A DNA stretch of 64,000 nucleotides from Cellulomonas persica (GCF_007989825.1 NZ_BJUA01000003.1:214113-278112); one strand, 5' to 3'. Numbered from the stretch's first letter, positions 44,981-54,507 are shown. Numbers and translations: made by a program. Notes: generated from the sequence alone by a model not told the origin.

Positions 44981-45700
44981 TCACTCCGCCGTGCGGCGCA
45001 GCACCTCCGTGAGCCGGTTCGCGGCCGAGACCACGGCCGCGGCGTGCAGGCGGCCCGGCTGGCGGGTGAGGCGCTCGAGGGGACCGGAGACCGACACCGC
45101 CGCGACGACGCGCCCCGACGGTCCGCGCACGGGCGCCGAGACCGATGCCACGCCGACCTCCCGCTCGGACACCGACTGCGCCCAGCCGCGGCGGCGCACG
45201 CCGGACAGGATCGTGGCGGTGAACTTCGCACCCTGCAGGCCCCGGTGCAGGCGGTCGGGCTCCTCCCAGGCGAGGAGCACCTGCGCGGCGGAGCCGGCCT
45301 GCATCGTCAGGGTCGCGCCCACCGGGATCGAGTCGCGCAGGCCGATCGGTCGCTCGGCCGCGGCGACGCAGATGCGCTGGTCGCCCTGACGGCGGTAGAG
45401 CTGGGCGCTCTCGCCGGTATGGTCGCGCACGGCGGCGAGAACAGGTCCAGCGGCGGCCAGGAGGCGGTCCTCGCCGGCGGCGGTGGCGAGCTCGGAGAGC
45501 CGCGGTCCGAGGACGAACCGGCCCTGCATGTCGCGGGCGACGAGGCGGTGGTGCTCGAGCGCGACGGCGAGCCGGTGCGCCGTCGGGCGAGCAAGATGGG
45601 TGGCGGTCACGAGCTGCGCAAGGGTCGCCGGACCGGCCTCGAGAGCACTGAGGACCGACGCTGCCTTGTCCAGGACGCCGACTCCGCTAGAGTTGTCCAT
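44981..45700 (-). CDS. IclR-family regulator of leucine biosynthesis (NdgR/LtbR-like)
   Basis: The protein has 239 residues. The winged HTH (residues 1-70) has GVGVLDKAASVLSAL and ATLAQLVTATHLARPTAHRLA; the effector domain (about 75-239) has the IclR GATLTMQAGSAAQVLLAW region. It is divergent from leuCD, the place of NdgR/LtbR, which repress leu genes and affect tryptophan and antibiotic pathways in actinobacteria. ATG 45700 lies 6 nt behind CAATAT on the minus strand, so the longer in-frame starts upstream are less likely. Confidence 0.9.
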   Translation of the reverse strand: MDNSSGVGVLDKAASVLSALEAGPATLAQLVTATHLARPTAHRLAVALEHHRLVARDMQGRFVLGPRLSELATAAGEDRLLAAAGPVLAAVRDHTGESAQLYRRQGDQRICVAAAERPIGLRDSIPVGATLTMQAGSAAQVLLAWEEPDRLHRGLQGAKFTATILSGVRRRGWAQSVSEREVGVASVSAPVRGPSGRVVAAVSVSGPLERLTRQPGRLHAAAVVSAANRLTEVLRRTAE

Positions 45701-45815
45701 AGGCCGATATTGGTGTCTCGCAGGCTGAGATGCAAGTACCGACACCGGAAGTCAGCCCGATTGGCCGCAGAACCGGGGCACCCCCACCCGGATGAGCAGA
45801 ACAGGACCGCACCAC
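45701..45815. promoter_or_regulatory. divergent iclR-leuC control region
   Basis: Minus-strand CAATAT (45707-45712) serves iclR. Plus-strand TTGGTG (45710-45715) overlaps it and could be the leuC -35. GGTGTC (45712-45717) and GACACC (45741-45746) form a spaced inverted repeat, and TCTC/GAGA arms lie inside. Overlapping promoters would let one bound IclR dimer control both directions. Confidence 0.45.
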
Positions 45816-47279
45816 ATGGCCGGCACGTTGGCAGAGAAGGTCTGGGACGCGCACGTCGTGCGACGAGGCACTGACGGAGCACCCGACCTGCTCTACATCG
45901 ACCTCCACCTCGTCCACGAGGTCACGAGCCCGCAGGCGTTCGAGGGCCTGCGGCTGGCGGGCCGTCCCGTCCGCCGCCCGGACCTCACGCTCGCGACCGA
46001 GGACCACAACACGCCCACGCTCGACATCGACCGTCCGATCGCCGACACGACGAGCCGGACGCAGATCGAGACGCTGCGCAACAACGCCGCCGAGTTCGGC
46101 GTCCGCATCCACTCGCTCGGCGACGCGGACCAGGGCATCGTGCACCAGGTCGGTCCGCAGCTCGGCCTCACGCAGCCCGGCCTGACGGTCGTCTGCGGCG
46201 ACTCGCACACCTCGACGCACGGCGCGTTCGGCGCACTCGCGTTCGGCATCGGCACGTCCGAGGTCGAGCACGTGCTCGCGACGCAGACGCTCCCGCTCGC
46301 GCCGTTCAAGACGATGGCGATCACGGTCAACGGCCAGCTCCCGCCCGGGGCGACGAGCAAGGACATCATCCTGGCGATCATCGCCAAGATCGGCACGGGC
46401 GGCGGCCAGGGCTACGTCCTGGAGTACCGCGGCGAGGCCATCCGCAGCCTGTCGATGGAAGCGCGGATGACCATCTGCAACATGTCGATCGAGGCCGGCG
46501 CGCGCGCCGGCATGATCGCGCCGGACGAGACCACGTTCGCGTACCTCGAGGGCCGCCCGCACGCGCCCGAGGGTGCCGACTGGGACGCGGCCGTCGAGTA
46601 CTGGTCGACGCTGCGCTCGGACGACGACGCGGTCTTCGACGCGGAGATCGTGCTCGAGGCGAGCGACCTCGAGCCGTTCGTCACGTGGGGCACGAACCCC
46701 GGCCAGGGCCTGCCGCTGTCGGGCAGCGTCCCGGTGCCGGAGCAGATCGCCGACGCGAACGAGCGCGTCGCGGCCGAGCGTGCGATCGAGTACATGGGCC
46801 TGACGCCCGGGCAGCCGCTGCGCGAGATCAAGGTCGACACGGTCTTCATCGGCTCGTGCACCAACGGCCGCATCGAAGACCTGCGCTCGGTCGCCAAGGT
46901 GGTGCGCGGCAAGAAGAAGGCCGACGACGTGCGCGTGCTCGTCGTGCCCGCCTCCGCGCGCGTGCGTCTGCAGGCCGAGGCCGAGGGGCTCGACCAGATC
47001 TTCCTCGACTTCGGTGCCGAGTGGCGCAACGCCGGCTGCTCGATGTGCCTGGGCATGAACCCCGACCAGCTCGCGCCGGGGGAGCGCTCGGCGTCGACGT
47101 CGAACCGCAACTTCGAGGGCCGCCAGGGCAAGGGCGGCCGCACCCACCTCGTGTCCCCGCTCGTCGCGGCCGCGACCGCGATCCGGGGCACGCTCTCGTC
47201 GTACGGGGACCTCGCGACGGGCGAGCCCGTCCCCGACGGCTCGCCCCTGACCGACGTGGCCGGGCTCCAGACGGTCTGA
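45816..47279 (+). CDS. leuC: 3-isopropylmalate dehydratase large subunit
   Basis: The protein has 487 residues from ATG 45816. An in-frame ATG at 45792 would add 8 residues but has poorer agreement with the family N-terminus [10 protein letters not shown]. The aconitase fold has [15 protein letters not shown], and the [4Fe-4S] cysteines are in [14 protein letters not shown] and [10 protein letters not shown]. With LeuD it isomerises 2- to 3-isopropylmalate. It is under the divergent IclR regulator. Confidence 0.96.
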   Translation: MAGTLAEKVWDAHVVRRGTDGAPDLLYIDLHLVHEVTSPQAFEGLRLAGRPVRRPDLTLATEDHNTPTLDIDRPIADTTSRTQIETLRNNAAEFGVRIHSLGDADQGIVHQVGPQLGLTQPGLTVVCGDSHTSTHGAFGALAFGIGTSEVEHVLATQTLPLAPFKTMAITVNGQLPPGATSKDIILAIIAKIGTGGGQGYVLEYRGEAIRSLSMEARMTICNMSIEAGARAGMIAPDETTFAYLEGRPHAPEGADWDAAVEYWSTLRSDDDAVFDAEIVLEASDLEPFVTWGTNPGQGLPLSGSVPVPEQIADANERVAAERAIEYMGLTPGQPLREIKVDTVFIGSCTNGRIEDLRSVAKVVRGKKKADDVRVLVVPASARVRLQAEAEGLDQIFLDFGAEWRNAGCSMCLGMNPDQLAPGERSASTSNRNFEGRQGKGGRTHLVSPLVAAATAIRGTLSSYGDLATGEPVPDGSPLTDVAGLQTV

Positions 47280-47309
47280 CCGGACGACGAGACGAGAGAA
47301 GGCAGACCC

Positions 47310-47972
47310 ATGGAGAAGTTCACCCAGCACACCGGCGTCGGCGTCCCGCTGCGTCGCAGCAACGTCGACACCGACCAGATCATCCCGGCCGTCTACCTCA
47401 AGCGCGTGACCCGCACGGGCTTCGAGGACGCGCTGTTCGCCGCCTGGCGGGGCGACCCGGAGTTCGTCCTCAACCAGGACGCGTACCGCTCGGGCTCGGT
47501 GCTCGTCGCCGGTCCGGACTTCGGCACGGGCTCCTCGCGTGAGCACGCCGTGTGGGCGCTCAAGGACTACGGCTTCAAGGTCGTGCTCGCGTCGCGGTTC
47601 GCGGACATCTTCCGCGGGAACTCGGGCAAGCAGGGCCTGCTCGCCGCGCAGCTCGCGCAGGAGGACATCGAGCTCATCTGGAAGATCCTCGAGACCCGCC
47701 CGGGCACCGAGATCACCGTCGACCTCGAGGCGCGCACCGTGCTGTGCGACGACGTCGTCGTGCCGTTCCAGGTGGACGACTACACGCGCTGGCGCCTCAT
47801 GGAGGGCCTGGACGACATCGGCCTGACGCTGCAGCACGTCGACGAGATCGCGGCGTTCGAGGCGAACCGCGAGTCGTGGCGTCCCGCGACCCTGCCGGCC
47901 AAGCACCTGCCGCCGGTCGAGATCAAGGCGGCCCGTCCCGTCGAGGTGGCGATCGGCCGCCGGCCCGCCTGA
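47310..47972 (+). CDS. leuD: 3-isopropylmalate dehydratase small subunit
   Basis: The protein has 220 residues. [15 protein letters not shown] is near the N-terminus, and [17 protein letters not shown] near residue 68 contains the substrate-binding GSSREHA. It is the swivelling domain partner of LeuC. It lies 30 nt after leuC, with GAGAGAAGG as ribosome site. Confidence 0.96.
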   Translation: MEKFTQHTGVGVPLRRSNVDTDQIIPAVYLKRVTRTGFEDALFAAWRGDPEFVLNQDAYRSGSVLVAGPDFGTGSSREHAVWALKDYGFKVVLASRFADIFRGNSGKQGLLAAQLAQEDIELIWKILETRPGTEITVDLEARTVLCDDVVVPFQVDDYTRWRLMEGLDDIGLTLQHVDEIAAFEANRESWRPATLPAKHLPPVEIKAARPVEVAIGRRPA

Positions 47973-47996
47973 GCGGGTCGCGTCGACGAACGACCA

Positions 47997-48033
47997 CGTG
48001 AGCCCGGTGCGCCACCCGCGCACCGGGCTCACG
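47997..48033. terminator. strong hairpin terminator after leuD
   Basis: A perfect 15-bp stem (47997-48011 with 48019-48033) closes a 7-nt loop, 24 nt after the leuD stop. Confidence 0.85.
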
Positions 48034-48253
48034 CGTCCCGAGAGGGCGTGCGCGCGCTACCGTGAGCGGGCCGGCAGACCCGGGGGGAAGAACTTCGGGC
48101 AGCCGTCGGTTGCGTAGGCGGCGGGCGGCATGAGCGCGCCGGTGCGTCACTGCGATCGCGGAGTGGTCTGCGGTCTGTGAAGGTGTCGTGCGAGGACGGT
48201 TGCCGTGTGCCCGACAAGCGGGTCCGGCGCCGCGGGTAGGCGAGGATGGGCGC

Positions 48254-49570
48254 GTGAACGATCTGCTGTACGTCAACGGTGGCAACCCGCTCCGCGGGGA
48301 GATCACGGTCAGGGGCGCCAAGAACTTCGTCTCGAAGGCCATGGTCGCCGCGCTCCTCGGTGAGACGCCGAGCGTCCTGCGCAACGTCCCTCAGATCCGT
48401 GACGTCGCGGTGGTCCGTGGGCTGCTCGAGCTGCACGGCGTGCGGGTCGACGCCGACGACGCCTCGGGCACGCTGCACCTCGACCCGAGCGACGTCGAGA
48501 TCGCGCACGTGGCGGACATCGACGCGCACGCGGGCTCGAGCCGGATCCCGATCCTGTTCTGCGGCCCGTTGCTGCACCGCCTCGGCGAGGCGTTCATCCC
48601 CGACCTGGGCGGCTGCCGGATCGGCGACCGGCCGATCAACTACCACCTCGACATCCTGCGGCAGTTCGGCGCGGTGGTCGAGAAGCGCCCGCAGGGCATC
48701 TACCTGAGCGCCCCGAGGCGACTGCAGGGCACGAAGATCGCCCTGCCGTACCCGAGCGTCGGCGCCACCGAGCAGCTCCTGCTGACGGCCGTGCGGGCCG
48801 ACGGCATCACCGAGCTGTCGGGCGCGGCGATCGAGCCCGAGATCATGGACCTCATCAACGTCCTGCAGAAGATGGGCGCGATCATCTCGGTCGACACCGA
48901 CCGCGTGATCCGCATCGAGGGCGTCGAGCGGCTCGAGGGCTACCAGCACACGGCGCTGTCGGACCGCATCGAGGCGGCCTCGTGGGCGTCGGCGGCGCTC
49001 GCGACCGGCGGTGACATCTACGTGCGCGGTGCGACGCAGCCCGAGATGACGACGTTCCTGAACACGTTCCGCAAGGTCGGTGGCGAGTTCGTCGTCGACG
49101 ACGAGGGCATCCGCTTCTTCCACCCGGGCGGCGACCTGCGCTCGATCCAGCTCGAGACGGACGTGCACCCGGGCTTCATGACGGACTGGCAGCAGCCGCT
49201 CGTCGTCGCCCTGACGCAGGCCAAGGGGCTGTCGATCGTGCACGAGACGGTGTACGAGAACCGCTTCGGGTTCGTCGACGCGCTCGTCGGGATGGGCGCG
49301 ACCATCCAGGTCTACAAGGAGTGCCTGGGTGGGCGGCCGTGCCGCTTCGGTCAGCGCAACTTCTACCACTCGGCCGTGATCAGCGGGCCGACGCCCCTGT
49401 CGGCCGCCGACATCGAGGTCCCGGACCTGCGGGGCGGCTTCAGCCACCTCATCGCGGCGCTCACCGCGAAGGGCACGTCGCAGGTGCGGGGGATCAGCCT
49501 GATCGACCGCGGCTACGAGCACTTCATGGACAAGCTGACGGCACTCGGTGCCGAGTTCAGCCGCGACTGA
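48254..49570 (+). CDS. murA: UDP-N-acetylglucosamine 1-carboxyvinyltransferase
   Basis: The protein has 438 residues. EPSP-synthase-like repeats run throughout. Catalytic Cys121 lies in DLGGCRIGDRP, and VRGAKNFVSKAMVAALLGE binds substrate near the N-terminus. It transfers enolpyruvate to UDP-GlcNAc, the first committed step of peptidoglycan synthesis. Cys at the active loop predicts fosfomycin sensitivity, unlike mycobacterial Asp. GTG 48254 fits family alignment; a longer GTG at 48188 is less likely. The upstream gap from leuD has no other gene. Confidence 0.94.
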   Translation: MNDLLYVNGGNPLRGEITVRGAKNFVSKAMVAALLGETPSVLRNVPQIRDVAVVRGLLELHGVRVDADDASGTLHLDPSDVEIAHVADIDAHAGSSRIPILFCGPLLHRLGEAFIPDLGGCRIGDRPINYHLDILRQFGAVVEKRPQGIYLSAPRRLQGTKIALPYPSVGATEQLLLTAVRADGITELSGAAIEPEIMDLINVLQKMGAIISVDTDRVIRIEGVERLEGYQHTALSDRIEAASWASAALATGGDIYVRGATQPEMTTFLNTFRKVGGEFVVDDEGIRFFHPGGDLRSIQLETDVHPGFMTDWQQPLVVALTQAKGLSIVHETVYENRFGFVDALVGMGATIQVYKECLGGRPCRFGQRNFYHSAVISGPTPLSAADIEVPDLRGGFSHLIAALTAKGTSQVRGISLIDRGYEHFMDKLTALGAEFSRD

Positions 49571-49591
49571 TCCCGTCACGCCGGTACCGGG

Positions 49592-49597
49592 TAGCCT
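49592..49597 (+). promoter_or_regulatory. -10 element for leaderless plsC
   Basis: TAGCCT ends 7 nt before GTG 49605; no ribosome site is present. It would allow expression separate from murA. Confidence 0.45.
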
Positions 49598-49604
49598 GCT
49601 CGTC

Positions 49605-50360
49605 GTGCGTCCGCCTGCTCGTTCCAACCGTGCCTACCGCAACGTCGCCAGGATCGTCCGTCCGTTGCTCAAGGCGACGACGAAGACGGACTGGCACGGC
49701 GTCGAGAACTTCCCGACGGATCGCGGGTTCATCGTCGCGTCGAACCACATGACGAACGTCGACCCCCTGACGTTCGCGCACTTCCTCTGGGACAACGGCG
49801 TCGTGCCGCGCGTGCTGGCCAAGGCGTCCCTGTTCAAGGTGCCCGTCGTCGCGCCGGTGCTGCGTGCGACGGGTCAGATCCCCGTGTACCGCAACACTGC
49901 GGCGGCGGGGGAGTCGCTCGCCGCCGCCGAGAAGGCGATCGCGGACGGCGAGGTCGTGGCGGTGTTCCCCGAGGGCACGCTCACGCGCGACCCGGACCTG
50001 TGGCCGATGGTCGGCAAGACCGGCGTCGCGCGGCTCGCCCTCAGCACGCGCGCCCCCGTCATCCCCGTCGCGCAGTGGGGGCCGCAGAACCTGCTCGGCC
50101 GCTACAAGAAGCTGCTCAAGCCGATCCCGCGCAAGAAGGTCACCGTCGTCGCCGGCCCGCCCGTCGTCCTCGACGACCTGTACGACCGCCCGCAGGACAC
50201 CGCGACGCTGCGCGAGGCCACCGAGCGCGTCATGGACGCGATCACCGCGCTGCTCGTCGAGATCCGCGGCGAGGCTGCACCCGCCGTGCGTTACGACATG
50301 CGCAAGCCCGACGCCGAGCGGACGGGCGGCGACCACGCGGCGCGGCCCGAGCTGCCGTGA
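49605..50360 (+). CDS. plsC: 1-acyl-sn-glycerol-3-phosphate acyltransferase
   Basis: The protein has 251 residues. HX4D is NHMTNVDP with His48 and Asp53, and the glycerolphosphate motif is VAVFPEGTLTRDPDLWP near residue 120. It acylates lysophosphatidate at the membrane. It is followed by gpsA with a 4-base overlap, so glycerol-3-phosphate supply and its acylation are coupled. The C-terminal 20 residues are charged and variable. Confidence 0.92.
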   Translation: MRPPARSNRAYRNVARIVRPLLKATTKTDWHGVENFPTDRGFIVASNHMTNVDPLTFAHFLWDNGVVPRVLAKASLFKVPVVAPVLRATGQIPVYRNTAAAGESLAAAEKAIADGEVVAVFPEGTLTRDPDLWPMVGKTGVARLALSTRAPVIPVAQWGPQNLLGRYKKLLKPIPRKKVTVVAGPPVVLDDLYDRPQDTATLREATERVMDAITALLVEIRGEAAPAVRYDMRKPDAERTGGDHAARPELP

Positions 50361-51391
50361 CGGGCACCGACGAGCAGGGCGCGCCGCTGCGGACCGCGGT
50401 CCTCGGTACGGGCAGCTGGGGGACGACGTTCGCCGCGGTCATGGCCGACGCTGGCTGCCACGTGACCGTGTGGGGCCGGTCGGCCGAGGTCGTGCGGCAG
50501 ATCGCCGACCAGCACCGCAACGAGGCGTACCTGCCCGGGATCGACCTCCCCGCGTCCGTGACCGCGACGACCGACGCGCACGAGGCGATCGCGCAGGCGC
50601 GCATCGTCGCCGTGGCCGTCCCGTCCCAGGTCGCGCGGGACACGCTCACGCCGCTGCGTGGCGCGCTGCGCGACGACGCGGTCGTCGTCTCGCTCATGAA
50701 GGGCGTCGAGCTCGGCACGGACCGCCGCATGAGCGAGGTCGTCGCGCAGACCCTCGACCTGCCCGACGAGCGTGTCGCCGTGGTGTCCGGGCCGAACCTG
50801 GCCCGCGAGATCGCGCGCCACCAGCCGACCGCGACGGTCGTCGCGTCCACGTCGCCGGACACGGCCGCCTTCGTGGCCCGTGCGGTCGCGTCGTCGTACT
50901 TCCGCCCGTACACCAACCCGGACGTCGTCGGCGTCGAGCTGTGCGGCGCCGTGAAGAACGTCATCGCGCTCGCGGTGGGCATCTCGCAGGGCCGTGGCCT
51001 GGGCTACAACACCATGGCGACCGTCATCACGCGCGGGCTCGTCGAGATCACGCGGCTCGGCCTCGCGCTCGGCGCCGCACCCGAGACCTTCCCGGGCCTG
51101 GCGGGCATGGGAGACCTCATGGCGACGTGCGCGTCGCCCGACTCGCGCAACCACACCCTCGGCGGGCACATCGGCCGCGGGATGGGTCTCGACGAGGCGA
51201 TCGCCGCGACCGGTGGCACCGCGGAGGCGGTCAAGACCTGCCGCCCGGTGCTCGAGCTCGCGCGTCGACTGGGCATCGAGATGCCCATCACGGAGGCCGT
51301 CGTGCGGGTCCTCTACGAAGGCCTGCCGGTCGACCAGCTCGCCCCGATGCTGCTGTCCCGCCCGCGCCGCTCCGAGGTCGTCACCGGCTGA
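50357..51391 (+). CDS. gpsA: glycerol-3-phosphate dehydrogenase [NAD(P)+]
   Basis: The protein has 344 residues. The Rossmann motif AVLGTGSWGTTFA is at about residues 14-26; VVSLMKGVE, GPNLAREIA and LCGAVKNVIALAVGI (catalytic Lys) follow in order. It reduces dihydroxyacetone phosphate for phospholipid synthesis. GTG 50357 overlaps the plsC stop. The last 11 bases overlap the convergent PLP enzyme gene. Confidence 0.95.
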   Translation: MTGTDEQGAPLRTAVLGTGSWGTTFAAVMADAGCHVTVWGRSAEVVRQIADQHRNEAYLPGIDLPASVTATTDAHEAIAQARIVAVAVPSQVARDTLTPLRGALRDDAVVVSLMKGVELGTDRRMSEVVAQTLDLPDERVAVVSGPNLAREIARHQPTATVVASTSPDTAAFVARAVASSYFRPYTNPDVVGVELCGAVKNVIALAVGISQGRGLGYNTMATVITRGLVEITRLGLALGAAPETFPGLAGMGDLMATCASPDSRNHTLGGHIGRGMGLDEAIAATGGTAEAVKTCRPVLELARRLGIEMPITEAVVRVLYEGLPVDQLAPMLLSRPRRSEVVTG

Positions 51392-52580
51392 CGCAGGACG
51401 TCCCGACCTCCAGCCGGTCGAGGGCGTCCGCGAGGTCTCGCCACAGGTCCTCGACGTCCTCGATGCCGACGCTCAGGCGCAGCAGATCCTCGGGCACCGT
51501 GACGGACTCGGTCGCGAACCGACGACGCCGCTCCAGCGTCGACTCCACGCCGCCGAGGCTCGTGGCCGGGACCCACAGGCGCACGGCGGCGACGAGCGCG
51601 TCGGCGGCCTGCGGGCCACCGGCCGGCCGCAGGCCGATGATCGCCCCGTAACCGTCCATGAGCGCCGCGGCGCGTGCGTGGCCCGGGTCGCCGGGCAGGC
51701 CGGGGTGACGCACCTCGGCGACGCGCGGGTGCTCCGCGAGGCGCCGGGCGAGCTCGAGCGCGTTGGCCTGGGCGCGCTCGACGCGCAGCGCGAGGGTGCG
51801 CAGCCCGCGCAGCGCGAGCCACACCTCGAAGGGGCCGGCGATCGCGCCGTGCATGGTGCGGTAGGCGTGCAGGCGCTCGTGCAGCGCGGGATCGGTCGCG
51901 AGCGCTGCGCCGAGCACCACGTCGCTGTGCCCGGCCAGGTACTTGGTGACGGAGTGGACGACGACGTCGGCGCCGTGCTCGAACGGGCGCTGCACGAGCG
52001 GCGTCGCGAACGTGTTGTCGACGCCGACGAGCGCACCGGCCTCGTGGGCACCGGCGACGAGCGCGGGCAGGTCGGCGACCTCGAGCATCGGGTTCGTCGG
52101 TGTCTCGACCCACAGCAGGTCCGCCGGACGGTCGTCGTCACCACGCACGGCCGCGAGCACCGCGTCGGTGTCCGCGATGTCGACGAGCGTGACGCCCACG
52201 CCGCTGCGCTCGGCGAGGTCCGCGGCATAGCCCAGCGTCACCTGGTAGCAGTGCCGCGGCAGCACCAGCCGGCCGCCGGGCGGCACGAGCGAGAGCGCCG
52301 CGGCGATGGCGGCCATGCCCGAGCCGAAGACGAGGGCGGGCAGCGGGCCGCCCTCCAGCGCGCCGAGGGCCTCCTCGAACGCGTGCCACGCGGGCGTGTC
52401 CATCCGGCCGTACATCGGCTCGTCGGCGGCCGGGACGCCCTGCGACACGTACGTCGAGGAGAGCGTGAGGGCCGGGTTGAGGGACGCACCCGGCGAGCGC
52501 TCGGGCCGCCCGGCCGACACGACCAGCGTGGACGGGCTCACGGTGTGCGGGATGCCTGCGGAAGGGGTCGGCGAGGTCAC
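51381..52580 (-). CDS. Cys/Met-metabolism PLP-dependent enzyme
   Basis: The protein has 399 residues. The transsulfuration family signature SVTKYLAGHSD holds PLP Lys213; LVFGSGMAAIAAAL binds cofactor phosphate and GVDNTFATP contains the PLP aspartate. It could be cystathionine gamma-synthase, a gamma-lyase or O-acetylhomoserine sulfhydrylase; sequence alone does not settle this. It starts at GTG 52580 and is divergent from ddl, 35 bp away. Confidence 0.88.
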   Translation of the reverse strand: MTSPTPSAGIPHTVSPSTLVVSAGRPERSPGASLNPALTLSSTYVSQGVPAADEPMYGRMDTPAWHAFEEALGALEGGPLPALVFGSGMAAIAAALSLVPPGGRLVLPRHCYQVTLGYAADLAERSGVGVTLVDIADTDAVLAAVRGDDDRPADLLWVETPTNPMLEVADLPALVAGAHEAGALVGVDNTFATPLVQRPFEHGADVVVHSVTKYLAGHSDVVLGAALATDPALHERLHAYRTMHGAIAGPFEVWLALRGLRTLALRVERAQANALELARRLAEHPRVAEVRHPGLPGDPGHARAAALMDGYGAIIGLRPAGGPQAADALVAAVRLWVPATSLGGVESTLERRRRFATESVTVPEDLLRLSVGIEDVEDLWRDLADALDRLEVGTSCVSR

Positions 52581-52601
52581 GGCGCCAGCGTACGCGGCAG
52601 G

Positions 52602-52607
52602 TAGGGT
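52602..52607 (+). promoter_or_regulatory. -10 element for leaderless ddl
   Basis: TAGGGT ends 8 nt before ATG 52616, without a ribosome site. Confidence 0.45.
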
Positions 52608-52615
52608 CGTCCCCG

Positions 52616-53866
52616 ATGAACTCCGTGCTGCCCCCGAACCCTGCCGACACCGCGTCCGACACCGTGTCCGACACCGCGCCCGGCGTCGCCGCCGACGTCA
52701 CGACCTCCGACGCCGCCGCGCCCGAGGCCACGCGCGTCGACCCGGGGACCGGCATCCCGGCTCGTCCCCGCGTGATGGTGCTGTTCGGCGGCCGCTCCGG
52801 TGAGCACGCGATCAGCTGTGCCACGGCCGGCGGCGTGCTGCGGGCGCTGGACCGCGACCGGTACGACGTCCTCGCGGTCGGGATCACGCCCGAGGGGCAC
52901 TGGGTGCTCGCCGACGACGACCCGGACCGCTGGTCGATCACCGAGGGCCGGCTGCCGCAGGTCGAGGACGCGCGTGCGCACGTGCAGCTCCCGCAGTCGT
53001 CGTCGGACCGGGAGGTGCACCTCGTCGCGAACGGGGACGTGCCGCTCCCGCTCGGCGCGGTCGACGTGGTGTTCCCGCTGCTGCACGGCCCGTTCGGCGA
53101 GGACGGCACGCTGCAGGGCATGCTCGAGCTGGCCGACGTGCGGTACGTCGGCGACGGTGTGCTCGCCTCGGCCGTCGGCATGGACAAGCACATGATGAAG
53201 CTCGTGTTCGCGGGCCAGGGCCTGCCGGTCGGCCCCTTCGTCGTCCTGCTCCCCGGCGCGTACGACCGTGACCCGCAAGGCCAGACCGAGCGCATCCGTC
53301 CGCTCGGCCTGCCGTTGTTCGTCAAGCCCGCGCGCGCGGGTTCGAGCCTGGGCATCACGCGGGTCGACGACCTCGCGGACCTGCCCGCCGCGATCGCCGA
53401 GGCGCAGCGGCACGACCCGAAGGTCGTCGTCGAGGCCGGCATCGTCGGGCGCGAGATCGAGTGCGGCGTGCTCGGCGGCCACCACGGCGAGCGCGCCCGT
53501 GCGTCGCTCCCGGGCGAGATCGTCGTGGACCACGGCAAGCACACGTTCTACGACTTCGAGGCGAAGTACCTCGACGAGGCCGCGGTCCGGCTCGCGTGCC
53601 CGGCCGACCTGTCCGACGAGGTCACCCAGCGGGTGCAGGAGATCGCCGTGCAGGCGTTCGAGGCGCTCGGCTGCGAGGGCCTCGCGCGCGTCGACGTGTT
53701 CGTCACGCCGGACGACGAGGTCGTCGTCAACGAGATCAACACCATGCCGGGATTCACGCCGTTCTCGATGTACCCCCGCATGTGGGAGGCGTCGGGCCTG
53801 AGCTACCCGGAGCTGGTCGACGAGCTGGTCCGGCTCGCGCTCGAGCGGCCCACCGGGCTGCGCTGA
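52616..53866 (+). CDS. ddl: D-alanine--D-alanine ligase
   Basis: The protein has 416 residues. ATP-grasp features: VMVLFGGRSGEHAIS near residue 53, LLHGPFGEDGTLQG, VKPARAGSSLGI and the metal site NEINTMPGFTPFSMYP near the end. Residues 1-50 are an unusual Asp/Thr/Ala-rich extension with near-repeats of SDT. It makes the D-Ala-D-Ala dipeptide for MurF. It has no neighbouring van-type genes. A later start is possible, but the TAGGGT spacing supports ATG 52616. Confidence 0.94.
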   Translation: MNSVLPPNPADTASDTVSDTAPGVAADVTTSDAAAPEATRVDPGTGIPARPRVMVLFGGRSGEHAISCATAGGVLRALDRDRYDVLAVGITPEGHWVLADDDPDRWSITEGRLPQVEDARAHVQLPQSSSDREVHLVANGDVPLPLGAVDVVFPLLHGPFGEDGTLQGMLELADVRYVGDGVLASAVGMDKHMMKLVFAGQGLPVGPFVVLLPGAYDRDPQGQTERIRPLGLPLFVKPARAGSSLGITRVDDLADLPAAIAEAQRHDPKVVVEAGIVGREIECGVLGGHHGERARASLPGEIVVDHGKHTFYDFEAKYLDEAAVRLACPADLSDEVTQRVQEIAVQAFEALGCEGLARVDVFVTPDDEVVVNEINTMPGFTPFSMYPRMWEASGLSYPELVDELVRLALERPTGLR

Positions 53867-53873
53867 GCCACCG

Positions 53874-53899
53874 GCGCCCGCCGGTCCACGGGCGGGCGC
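53874..53899. terminator. terminator between convergent ddl and DUF3515 genes
   Basis: A 9-bp perfect stem (53874-53882 with 53891-53899) and 8-nt loop lie in the 48-bp gap. Confidence 0.6.
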
Positions 53900-53914
53900 G
53901 CGGGACGCCTCGGC

Positions 53915-54400
53915 CTACAGGCAGCCGCGCTCGCGCTCGGTGAGCGACACTGCGGCGCCCAAGCGGTCGAGGAACGACGACGGGTGCTTCTGGGCGACCT
54001 CGGCCGGCACGAGCACCTGCACGGCCGGGACGCGGCCGTAGGTCGTGAACGTCCAGTCGCTCGCCTGCTCGTCGTCCGGGTCGGAGGCGACGATCACCCA
54101 GTCCACGGACGTGCCGTCCGCGGCCTCGACGGTCTGGCAGCGGTCCGTCGTCGGAGCGAGGGGCTCGACGCCGCAGCGCAGCACGACGGCGCCCGAGCCG
54201 TCACCCCACGCGGTCGTGGCCTGCGCATCGGTGTCGCGCCGGGTCAGACCCTCCGCGAGCTCGTCGGGGGTCGTGAGCACGACCTGCGCGCAGACCGGGT
54301 CCGTCGCGAACGGTCCCGGCTTCGTCGCGACCACCGAGGCGCACCCGGCGAGGGTGGCCGGCAGCACGACGAGGGCGATGAGACGACGGGCGGAGGGCAC
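53915..54400 (-). CDS. DUF3515-family lipoprotein
   Basis: The protein has 161 residues from GTG 54400, which lies 7 nt behind minus-strand TACGGT; GTGs at 54406 and 54409 would overlap or touch that element. The signal MPSARRLIALVVLPATLAGC has the lipobox LAGC with the lipid cysteine at residue 20. The mature part has CGVEPLAPTTDRC, likely a disulfide, and WVIVASDPDDEQASDWTFTTYGR in pieces, typical of DUF3515. Function is unknown; the family sits between ddl and thiL in many actinobacteria. Confidence 0.86.
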   Translation of the reverse strand: MPSARRLIALVVLPATLAGCASVVATKPGPFATDPVCAQVVLTTPDELAEGLTRRDTDAQATTAWGDGSGAVVLRCGVEPLAPTTDRCQTVEAADGTSVDWVIVASDPDDEQASDWTFTTYGRVPAVQVLVPAEVAQKHPSSFLDRLGAAVSLTERERGCL

Positions 54401-54407
54401 GCGCACC

Positions 54408-54413
54408 ACCGTA
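54408..54413 (-). promoter_or_regulatory. -10 element for leaderless DUF3515 gene
   Basis: Minus-strand TACGGT ends 7 nt before GTG 54400 and helps choose this start over two nearer GTGs. Confidence 0.45.
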
Positions 54414-54507
54414 ACCAGTCCGCGAGGCCGTCAGGGCCGTCGGGGCCGGGTCGGGCTTGTGGGGTGCCGCACGTGCGGACGCGTCGGCGACGTCCGCGGG
54501 CGGGCAC

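Noticed and set aside
44465..44981. tRNA-linked integration site
   Set aside because: I found no direct copy of a tRNA 3' end and no integrase or atypical composition next to the two tRNAs.
48130..48180. 16-residue frame MSAPVRHCDRGVVCGL upstream of murA
   Set aside because: Could be a leader peptide, but it has no ribosome site, no following attenuator hairpin and no link of its residues to murA.
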